NCBI GenBank assembly: GCA_037447655.1
Contig: JBBHKE010003095.1
Span: 29,638 to 93,637, forward strand
Origin: Zygnema cylindricum
Taxonomy: Eukaryota > Streptophyta > Zygnematophyceae > Zygnematales > Zygnemataceae
Direction: 5' to 3'
DNA length: 64,000 nucleotides
A model generated the notes under the pieces. The model saw only the letters and a list, made by a program, of their open reading frames with translations, searched no databases and was not told the origin of the DNA. A program made the translations under genes and the position numbers. Positions 11,943-21,500 of the stretch are shown piece after piece. Position 1 is the first letter of the stretch; each line of letters opens with the position of its first letter.

Positions 11943-12402
11943 CGTTTTTCTTCGTCCTATTTTTTTTTTCCCCCTTTTTTTCAGGAAACGTTCGAGCGAA
12001 GAGGCGGCAAAGAATGGAAGAATTTTTCAAAGAGTGGAGATTTGAAGTTCAAATCTGTATATAAATTTTAAAGTTTAAACCTACGTTAAAAGTTAAAACG
12101 TACGAGCATTTCGTGCGGAGATCGCACATTTAACGGAAATTACATTTCAGTGAATTGCATCATATTGAACATGCTCCGATATCTCACTACTGTAGTCGAT
12201 ACTAACAATGTACTGTATCGTAGTGACATATTTTATGGATCGAATCTGAAAACCGATACGTACTTTACGCGATACGGGGTACTTTCATTACATATTACAG
12301 GTACAGTACACTGTACTGTAGACTTGTCACCGGAAGAAAACATGCCGACACAATATGAGCAGCGTATGACCACCAATCAAAAGTAACCACAACTGTACAG
12401 TA
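11943..12402. other. Upstream region of the GT47 gene
   Basis: This is the likely promoter side of the minus-strand GT47 gene. It includes a pyrimidine run on the plus strand at 11966-11982. No TATA box or other element can be called with confidence. The region ends at a TA-flanked transposon. Confidence 0.4.
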
Positions 12403-12879
12403 CACCGCGCATCGTTATTAGTGTCAACGACACTAATTTGGGTTCTTAAAATTTTGATTTTTTTCCTCAAATAGGATACATGATTTTAATTTTTCCTTGA
12501 CGTTAATTAAGGTACCGTACAAAATAGCGTAAAGGACGAATTACAATAATATCTAAATAGTGTGGTGTTCAGATCGTACATAAATGTACCTTTTCAAGTG
12601 AAACGTGCGCTAAAAAATCGGGATTGTTCTGACACGTAAATTAGTCTTACATGTACGGATATTTAAATTTCACGACGGCGTACGATTTATAATATTTTGT
12701 ACGGATAATGTATATAATCGTACAACGAATATTCCATTTTTGCTGTTCCCAAATAGCATAAACGCCGAAATTAGAATACACCTTTAAAAAAAAAAAAAAA
12801 AAAAATCTTAATTAGCGTCAATGACGGTATATTTACTTCCACACTATTTAAAATTTGACACTAATAACGATGCGCGGTG
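12403..12879. mobile_element. TA-flanked miniature transposon, family C (copy 1)
   Basis: The ends CACCGCGCATCGTTATTAGTGTCAA and TTGACACTAATAACGATGCGCGGTG are perfect inverted repeats, flanked on both sides by TA. The interior (477 bp in total) is AT-rich, with an A-run at 12786-12806 and no open frame. It shares an internal segment (AAATAG.GTGGTGT and GTACATAAATGTACCTTTT) with the neighbouring family C copy. Confidence 0.85.
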
Positions 12880-12886
12880 TACTGTA

Positions 12887-14065
12887 CACCGCCAATCGCT
12901 ATTAGCGTTGTGTACGCTAATTCCGTCCCGCTTTTTTTTTGTTTTATTCTCCATTAGTGTAGTTCATTCTATTTTTTTCTTTATTCTATTTAGGGTTATT
13001 TTCAGTAAGTTGTCTCTTAAATAGAGTGGTGTACAGTCAGTGTCAGACCGTACATAAATGTACCTTTTTATGCTAAAAAATACAATAAATTAGTTTTACT
13101 AACCGCGGACGCATGAGAATGTGCATACTAAAAAGGAAAAAACCTAGGTAGTAAAAAATCCCGTTCGCACATATTCGTCCGACAGCCGCGTTTCGACTGT
13201 GTGAATGTACGATTTGTCAGATTTTGTACGGAGATCTATATTAGTGTAAGCCATAGTTCAAAAGTAGGTGAAAGTAGGCCCATACAGTATGCCTATTGTA
13301 TGCAAAACATACAATATGCCCTTAAGAGTTAAGACCCATATTGTATTGGTCGAAAAATGAAAAAAAAGGTTAAGAGGGTTAATTGCACATCGATCGATAG
13401 AGAATTAAACATCATGTCTAAATTTTGAAAAAAAATCGGATAAAAAAAAAAAATTCTGTGAATTTTGAGGTGTTTTTTATTTCAACCGTCAGATTTAGAC
13501 GATCGACGGTCGCTGATCAAAGTTGCGATCTTAAGAAGATCACATGAAAAGCCCATAACACAACTTACGATAGGACAATTTGTCATATTAGCGTCTGCAA
13601 CTTTGAAGGCCACACTAAATAAAGCCTCAAATTAACCAACCAGGTTGCCCGTCCGCGTTTTTTTTTTTTTTTTTTCCGGGGTTTTTTTTCGGCGGAATGT
13701 CATCCTACGCCGCGTCAGTTCGCTAAAAAATTTCGTCAGGTGGCGTGCGCTGTACTATGATCATACGTCATATTCGTACGATCGTACAAGAGTGTCCGCA
13801 ACTCACACCCATACAATATGCCTACTCTACGCGAGTTTAATGCCAACGTTTGTGCGCCTACCAAAGGCCTACCATAAAAACGCCTACTTTTGAACTATGG
13901 TGTAAGCATGTTTACGACCGATATATTTTTTTTCAAAGATCCAAATTACCATAATCAAACAATTAGAATGTATGATTTTTTCCAAAATTTTCAAATTCTT
14001 AAATAGCGTACACCACTGTAATTATTATTATACGCTAATCAAACTTCTAATAGCGATTCGCGGTG
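12887..14065. mobile_element. TA-flanked transposon, family C (copy 2), split by a hAT-like insertion
   Basis: The left end CACCGCCAATCGCTATTAGCG and the right end TAATAGCGATTCGCGGTG are inverted repeats flanked by TA. It begins only seven bases after copy 1 ends. A 648-bp hAT-like element (13252-13899) with its own 8-bp target duplication interrupts it; without that, the element is about 0.52 kb. Confidence 0.8.
13252..13899. mobile_element. hAT-like MITE, family B (copy 1)
   Basis: The termini CATAGTTCAAAAGTAGG and CCTACTTTTGAACTATG are perfect inverted repeats. Both sides carry the 8-bp duplication GTGTAAGC (13244-13251 and 13900-13907), the hallmark of hAT insertions. The interior includes CCATACA(A/G)TATGCC motifs and a CCGTCAGATTTAGACGATCG stretch shared with copies at 17.0 and 54.8 kb. 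No transposase. Confidence 0.88.
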
Positions 14066-14360
14066 TAGTTGTGCTGCAGAAAATTTCAGCCTACTGTACT
14101 TTTTTAATGGTATCGGACAAAAAAAATTGTACAAGTGATCGGCACCATCTCAGAACTGGACGGCCACGAATGACTCAGGGCTGGGCTCCATTTGGATCAT
14201 GAAACATCTGTTATGGGTCACATAAAAAAACGTTCTTTCTGGAAAAACGCGATGACCCGCAAAAGGACACCGTCAAAAGCTCAATGTTTGGCACAACCGC
14301 GGAAGATCTGGCGTTTAAATTCACCACTCGTGTAAACTTTGGAAAAAAAGATATATTTAA

Positions 14361-15244
14361 AAGTGTTGTGTATCGGTAAAAAAATTATCGCGATAACACC
14401 GATACCGATAGTTATCGGTTATCGAACGGTCAGCGGTCCCGATATATTTGTACTTTCTGTACTTTCTGCCCGGAGTGCTTTCTGTCCGGTAAACTGAACG
14501 GTAAATTTACGAGAATGTACGGTTTTTTACGGGAAATGTACGGAATTTGACAAAAAAATACGTTGCACTTTGTAGTACTTTTTAGGGGGTTAACTGAACA
14601 TAAATTTTACGGGAATGTACGGAATTTTACTGATAAACTGATTATCATGGAACGGTAAAAAGACGGCGGACACAAAGTACAACGGATGCAAAATAACATT
14701 ATGCGCGCCGCCGGAATCGAACGGACAACATTTAATGAGAAAATACGAGCCGACAGTCAGCGTGAGCGCCAGCATCTCGGAATGGCTTTTTGGGCGGCTT
14801 TTGCCAAAAAAGCCGACGGATTGACACGTGGCAGGTTTCTAGTGGATCCCAAAAAATAAAGGGACAAAGCCACGACGTCGGATGTGAAAGGTACATCGTT
14901 TTAACTGGAGCCGTACTAAAGCCGTACACATCTTATGCCGGCTACTGTACTTTCGGCTTGTACAAATGATCTGATTGGTAGGTACCTCAGGGGTTGTGAG
15001 TAGGGCGCGTCGGGGGAATAAGACGTACAGTTGAGTGTAATGCCATACATTTATCTGTACGGTTTGTACAACTATCGCCGATAGTTATCGTTATCGGCAT
15101 TATCGCCGATAAGTAGCCGATATTATCGGCTACTTATCGGCGATAAGACCGATAGCGAAATATCGTACCAATATATCGATTATTGGGTCCCCGAAAAAGG
15201 GCCCATATCGGTTATCGACAAATCCTTACCGATACACAACACTA
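14361..15244. mobile_element. hAT-like non-autonomous element, family G (copy 1)
   Basis: The ends AAGTGTTGTGTATCGGTAA and TTACCGATACACAACACTA are inverted repeats with one terminal mismatch. Perfect 8-bp duplications ATATTTAA flank it (14353-14360 and 15245-15252). The 884-bp interior has many CGATA/TATCG motifs near both ends and a 47-bp palindrome at 15100-15146. No transposase frame. Confidence 0.88.
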
Positions 15245-15693
15245 ATATTTAACTTCCCTTTGAAATTTTCTAAAATCGGACGTCTGAAAAAGGAAACGGA
15301 TTCGTCCAATTTTGGAGTTAGATCACAAAAATAAAATTGTAAAGTGTCAAAACAACCGGATTTTTTTTTCACATATTTTTCGTCATCCCGTCTTTTTTCT
15401 CCTCTTTTGCTTATAACGGCCACGCAGCGGATTGTAAATGAACATTACATTGCCTTTTGTCAGGTCCACATTATTAGCGTGATTTGTACTTTTGTTGTGT
15501 TGAGATGTACGGTATATGTTAAATACTTGACGGCCGGTGTGGATATCGATATTAAGAACGTTTTCTGTTTATATTGAAAATTGATAACTTGAAATTTCGC
15601 TAACCAGAACATCGCCAAGATCGGTGCACCTCGATACTAAACCGTTGAACCAAAGTACGGTCAACGTAACAAATGACATAGTAAAAGTTTGAC
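15245..15693. other. Intergenic between transposons, nothing recognised
   Basis: AT-rich sequence with a T-run at 15361-15369. No gene or terminal repeat was identified. Confidence 0.4.
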
Positions 15694-15862
15694 CAGAGGT
15701 CACAAGCGGGTAACCTGAATCTGGCCGTACCCGAATTTTTATTTTTTCGTTTTTGAATCACCCGGCCGAATCCGGCGGGCCCCCAAAATTTGGCACCCAA
15801 ATCTGGCACGGCCGGCCGGGTACGGATATGGTACGGATTCGGGTACCCGATTGTGACCTTTG
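15694..15862. mobile_element. Short hAT-like element related to family F
   Basis: The ends CAGAGGTCACAA and TTGTGACCTTTG are imperfect inverted repeats resembling family F (CAGAGGTCGCAAA). GGGTAACC and GGGTACCC lie just inside the ends. The interior shares the GGCGGGCCCCCAAAATTTGGCA stretch with family F right ends. The 8-bp flanks AGTTTGAC and ACGCTGAC agree at only five positions, so the target duplication is weak. Confidence 0.6.
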
Positions 15863-15892
15863 ACGCTGACTAGCTGGATTTCTGGTACAGTA

Positions 15893-16108
15893 CACCGTGA
15901 ATCGCTATTAGGGTTAATGTTTTTTTTGCCACTTCAAACATCTTTTCTCCGTACACACATGTCGGATTGTAGATCCGACGGTTGCGATTCAAAGTTGAAT
16001 TATCAGCTTCTGATTGGCGGTCTCATATTAAAAATCAGACAAGTGTCTACGGAGAAAAGATGTTTTAAGTGGCGAAAAAATTATTTATAGTAATAGCGAC
16101 AAACAGTG
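15893..16108. mobile_element. TA-flanked MITE, family A (copy 2)
   Basis: The ends CACCGTGAATCGCTATTAG and TAATAGCGACAAACAGTG lie between two TA dinucleotides. It has the family A core: GCCACTTCAAACATCTTTTCTC, GATTGGCGGTCTCA and ATGTTTTAAGTGGC. A family F hAT-like element follows immediately. Confidence 0.82.
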
Positions 16109-16117
16109 TACCGTAGT

Positions 16118-16742
16118 CAGAGGTCGCAAAAGTCAAAATTTTACATAACCGAAACCGACCGTTTTTTTTTTCAAATCTGAGTAACCGACGCCCGACCTGG
16201 TTATGTCACGCCCCAAAATTGTTAACCGTTAACCGACCGGCGTTTACGAAAATAAAAGTTAACCGAAACTCGATTTCTCGCGACTAATCGTGCCCGCCCG
16301 TAACCAAAAAAGTACAAAATTAATCAATGTACGACATATGAATAAGCCAATAATTAAGATTTGTCGCGTTCCCTAAGATTTGCGAAATTAATAGTGTTTG
16401 CTACCGTGTCAGATTTGCGGCGCTTTGTCGCGTTCCCTAAGATTTGCGAAATGAATAATGTTACTACCGTGTCAGATTTGCGATGCTAATCATGATGTCA
16501 CGTATTTCCACGATACCAAATAGTATAAAGTACAATAAAGTTGGATTGTATGGACAGTACAAAATTTTCATTTTGTTTGGTTTTTTAGTTAACCGACCGT
16601 AACCGACCATTTTTTTTTTCTGGTGAATCAACCGACCGCAACCGCCCGGCCCCCAAAATTTGGCAACCGAATGCGTTCCGGATCCGGCGCGGGCAGTCGG
16701 TTAACGGTCGGTCACGGTTCGGTTGACCGTTTGCGACCTCTG
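16118..16742. mobile_element. hAT-like MITE, family F (copy 1)
   Basis: The termini CAGAGGTCGCAAAAG and CGTTTGCGACCTCTG are inverted repeats, and both sides carry the perfect 8-bp duplication ACCGTAGT (16110-16117, 16743-16750). Subterminal ACCGACCG motifs occur at both ends. Its ends match those of the large hAT element at 41031-52852, of which it appears to be an internally deleted relative (625 bp). Confidence 0.88.
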
Positions 16743-16750
16743 ACCGTAGT

Positions 16751-16880
16751 GTTGTGTATTGGTAAACTTCCTATCAAGTTTGTTCAAATCACCTATTATA
16801 TCGGTTGTCGAAAGCAAAGTGCTCCGATAAATCGCTTTGGTATGAAAGTTGTGTTATTGCCGATATATACATGTTTTTGA
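16751..16880. mobile_element. Fragment of family G hAT-like element
   Basis: GTGTTGTGTATTGGTAAA followed by sequence with CCGATATAT resembles a family G left end. No matching right end follows, so this is a truncated copy. Confidence 0.45.
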
Positions 16881-16995
16881 CACGGCGAGTAATTGTTATT
16901 TTGACATCGTGCATTAAAATAAATAAAAAAGGTTCGTATATAATTAATTAATTATGTTCGCGCGTAAAGTTTGAGCTAGACGATAAAGTTCACAC

Positions 16996-17788
16996 CATAG
17001 TTAAAAAGTAGGTGACCGTACGCCCATACAATATGCCTATTGTACGCAAAACATACAATATGCCCTTAAGACCCATATTGTATTGGCCGCAAAATGAAAT
17101 AAAATAGGAACAGGGTTGAGTTGCACATCGTTCGATAGAGAATTAAACGACATGTCTAAATTTTGAAAAAAAATCGGACAAAAAAAAATATTTCTGTGAG
17201 TTTTGAGGTACTTTTTATTTAAACCGTCAGATTCGGACGATCGGACGGTTGCTGATCAAAATTGGCGATTTAAAAAGATCACATGAAAAGCCCATAGCAC
17301 AACTTACGAAAGGACAATCTGTCATATTAGCGTCTGCAATTTTGAGGGCCACACTAAATAAAGCCTCAAATTGACCAACCAGGCAGTATGGGACGATAAA
17401 AAAAAAAAATACCACACTGCCAAAAAAATTACCAAAACCTACGGACCAACCCCGTTGGTGGCTGCAAAACAACTTTCCGAAAAAGCTATGAACTGTCCGT
17501 ACTCTCTCTCGTCGCACTCTCACCGCTCTCCACCGCGCTCATCCCGTCCGCGTTTTTTTTTTTTTCCCGGTTTTTTTCCCACGGAATGTCATCCTACGCC
17601 GTGTCAGTTCGCTAAAAAAAAACGTCCGGCGGCGTGCGCTGTACTTTGATCTTACGTCAGATTCGGACGTTCGTACAGGAGTGTGCACGACGCACACACA
17701 TACAGTATGCCTACGTTGCGCGAGTTTTTTGCAAAGTTTTGTGCGCCTACCAAAGGCCTACCATAAAAAAGCCTACTTTTGAACTATG
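16996..17788. mobile_element. hAT-like MITE, family B (copy 2)
   Basis: It begins CATAGTT.AAAAGTAGG and ends CCTACTTTTGAACTATG, with perfect 8-bp duplications GTTCACAC (16988-16995, 17789-17796). It is 793 bp long. It contains a segment at about 17380-17500 (ACCACACTGCCAAAAAAATT, CCAACCCCGTTGG) that copy 1 lacks and the copy at 54.8 kb shares. Confidence 0.88.
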
Positions 17789-17796
17789 GTTCACAC

Positions 17797-18593
17797 ACGT
17801 TCGTACACTCTGTTCTATGAATGACGAACAACGACGTAACCGCTTAACAGGAACGTTTCAAAATCCGCATCTTCACGGCCACCGTTCACGCCTAGGTATT
17901 TGGAACCATCCGTCTAACGGAGAGTCTCACCATAGAAAGTCTTGCTGGACAGCCCATTTCATATGTGAACATGTCCGAATTAGGCCGAAATTGGTGCCCG
18001 CTTTGTTCCGAAGCCCATCGCCATGGGGATGTCTAGCCGAAGGTTCCTCTGATTGTTTTCTCTAACCATTCTCATTATCATTACGCATTTACCATGGCTT
18101 CAAACCTATTTTTTTCTACCTTCTTATTCTAAATGCTTAACGTAACACCTTCCACTCATTAACACTTCGTCTAATGTTTTCCATTCTTCAGTATGTAGTT
18201 TAGTCATCAGCCATCATCATCGTCATCCGTATCTGACATAAATCTTGTCATCAACGTCATCATTGGCATCACCGTATTCCTCACTACCACATCTTCATCA
18301 TCATACATCATTTTTTATAATTTTTCCACTCTTTTCCACTTTGAAGTTTTCTTTCCTTTCATTTTTCCATACCACTCTTCCTCTCTCTCACTCTCTCTCC
18401 CTCTTCCATGCCTTCCCAGTCATCTTTCAAAACCTAAAAAACTCTTGCATTCCTCCTTGACGTTTCCCGTCCTTCCCCTCTCCTCCTCTCCCTCCCCCTC
18501 CCCCTCCCTCTCCCGCTCCCGCTCCTCCACCTCTCACGCCACTTCCTGTGACATCCACTTCCTTTCTCCCCCTTTTCCTCTTCTCCTAAGCCA
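17797..18593 (+). promoter_or_regulatory. Upstream and probable 5' leader of the coiled-coil protein gene
   Basis: About 0.8 kb between a hAT-like element and the coiled-coil gene. The last 230 bp become strongly pyrimidine-rich, ending in a CTCCC-type tract (18473-18545) just before the start codon. Pyrimidine patches are common near plant transcription starts, so this is a plausible core promoter and leader. No TATA box was called. An open frame at 17815-18065 matches nothing recognised. Confidence 0.4.
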
Positions 18594-21500
18594 ATGGCGT
18601 GGCTTCGTTCCGCTTTCCATCGTGCGGCCGATGGCAGCCGCAATCTGGCGGGCGGTGCTGGGGGAGGCGTTGGCCGCGCTCGTCTTTTTGTGAACTCGGC
18701 AGGAGCTGCAGTGGCCAAGGCAGTGCTGGAGCGCACGGTATGTGCTGTGCTTTCTGGTTTAGGGTTAATGGCCTTTTGAAGTAATGAAGCGTACGGTATG
18801 TATTGCGCTCTCTGGTTTAGGGTTAAGGGCTATTTGATTTTTGGTGCTTTCTGTAAGTAGGAGGTGCATTTGGTTTCTTTTCACCTGTTTATGTTTTTTC
18901 CCCTTAACTGTTCCTTTCTTCTTTATTTTGGTTTTTCCTCTCTCCCTCTCCCTTTCCCTACCCCTGTCCCTCTCTGCACCCCCTCTCTCTCTCTTGACGT
19001 TAGTTACACTTTCTCCCTCGTGCTCTCTCTTGACATTAGTTACGTCACGATTTGCAAGTTACATGAAAATTTGGAGTTTTACTGCTGTCTTTGTTTCCTT
19101 CACACACACACACACGCACACCCACTCTCTTTCTCTCCCTCTCCCTCACTCTCCCTCTCTCTCCTGCTCTCTCTTGACGTTAGTTACTTCATGTACCTGT
19201 GCAAGTGACTGACATGAAAATTACAGTTTTACCAATGTCTTGTTTCCTTCACACATTCACACGCCCATGCGTACCCTCTCTCCCTCTCTCTCTCTCCCCC
19301 TCTCTCTCTCCCTCTGTGTGTGTGTGTGTGTGTGTGTGTTTTCAAAACATGTTTTTCATAAAGTAACATTGCAGTTGTACAACCGTTAAATGTATGAATG
19401 ACTGGCTTTTTTTGCTGATTGTAGTATTTGATGACTTAATAATAGTCAAATGCTTCTCTTTTCATCCATAAATCCATTTTTCCGGCATTTATTTTGCATC
19501 CTGAAAATCATGTGTAACAACACTGGATTCTGATTTTTGCATTTTATTAAAACCGTTACTTCTTCCTTTCTTTTTTCTATTGCAACATGTCCTTTTCTTT
19601 CTAGTTTAACATTGAAGCTTGGACACGCAAATACATTCCACATCACCATTTTATCATACTCTCATTTTGACGAACCACATTGTGATGTATTAGTGTAGGT
19701 GTAGAGTATCATGTTTAGCTACATTGAAAAATTATCACTGAATAATAACAGAAATGGCGAATATGCAGGAGAATACCTACTACAGCATAGTTGTAAGAAG
19801 GGCATATCATGGACTTGATTGTGTTATTTTGGTTGTTTGGTCCAGGGAGAAAAGTATCACAACAACTTCAAACACGCTGTGAGACGCTTAGATGAGGTCT
19901 CGTTGAATGCTCGAGGCGAAGAAAGAACGCAAGCTTTGGCTCGCTGGCTAGGTGCCCTAAAGGACCTCGACCGAGATGCAAAACTACTCATTGAAAAGGC
20001 AGAGAAGAGCAGTGAAAAAAACGATGGAAGCCCTTCAACCCCTACTTCTCCACATGTAGAACAGGAAATTGACGAAGAATCCGGGCAACCCAGTCGTGTT
20101 ACAATGGTGAGCTGCAATTTGACTGTTCTTGGATCACGTTAGTTAGACGGTTATTGAAAGGAACAAGCCAGGTTTTTGGTATTTATCTCTCATATAGGCC
20201 ACAGACATTTTGTGGAGCTCTTTCGTTTACCGCTGCTTAATTCAGAAGGAAATGGCAATATCATTGCTGGCTTACCTTTTTTGTTTTTTTCATTTGTTTA
20301 TAAGCCAGTGTGTCCCCGTCACTCTTGAATTGATTCATCTGTCACTTTTGCACTGATTTACACCTGTTATTTTCAAATCGCAGGTTCTTTTTTACGATCA
20401 AGACATCAGCAGTACGCCATTAACTTTTCGAGACGTTTTCCTCCGTAGCAATGCATTGGAGAACATTACTGTATCTCTGGTAAGTTTGTACATTTAATTC
20501 TTGATTTTTTTTTTTAATCAGTTGCAGGGGTTGTGCACATGACATATTGAGTGGTAATTCATGAGCTATATACTTTCGGATGTTCGAGAAGGGAGTCTCG
20601 AAATTTGGTTGTTTGTGTTTAATGCAGAAAGAGCTAGTTTATTTTGTGTAACCGATAACGATATTTTGCTCTGGTTTGTGACATTTATTAGGTGGAGTTT
20701 TGGGTTGATTGAGGTCTGACACACTTCTCTGCCTGACAAAGAATTAGGAGTTTTGCGATTGCAGATTTTGGAGCCACCAGAAGTTGAAGAAGTGAACTTG
20801 GTATTGGAGATGTTTGGGTGAGTTTTTTTACTTCCTTTTAATCCGAGGATCAGTGGTTTTGCTTGTTAGTTCAACTGATCTTTTGTTATATCTTTTTTTT
20901 TTTTTTTGGAAGGCGGTTTCATTTTATGCCTAGTTAGTTACTACTTTCTAGTTCCCCGCTGTTTTTTTTCTGGGCCAGGTTGTGTCTGTCTGGAGGACCT
21001 GAACTCCACAATGCAATAGTCAGTGGAATTCAAGATCTCGGGAAAGCAGCCGCCAATTATTCAGAACTCTTGGTAAACCGAATAAACTCTGTCTTTTTTG
21101 TTTTTGCACTTAGTTTACCAATTTGGTCTGGTTTTGTTAGTGAATTGTAACCAGGGCAATTTTACGATACACAATACAGGGTTTTGAGGATGTTTGCGAT
21201 CGGTGACATTTTACCATTTCCTATCGTGTGTACATTTGATGGGTGACTCTCTCGATACCAAAAAAACATAGGTTAATTAAGAGTTGTCTGATTAGATGTG
21301 CACGCAGAGTTAGTGATTATTCGCTATTAGAGTCGTGAATGGAGCTCCAAGATTAAATGTTTTCGATCTATTTTACTGTTTTGTAATGTAGGCACAGCGT
21401 ATAGTCCGCATAAGCATATATTTAACAGTATTTGGGAAAATGTGATCCCCATTTGTTTCGTATATTTGGCAGCTAAAGGTCAAACTATTTTCACGTAGCA

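Noticed and set aside
17634-18065. 143-codon frame upstream of the coiled-coil gene
   Set aside because: The first third lies inside a family B transposon and the rest shows no recognisable motif, so the frame is a chance junction.
18434-18736. 100-codon minus-strand frame opposite exon 1
   Set aside because: Arg/Gly/Glu-rich shadow of the pyrimidine-rich leader and exon 1.
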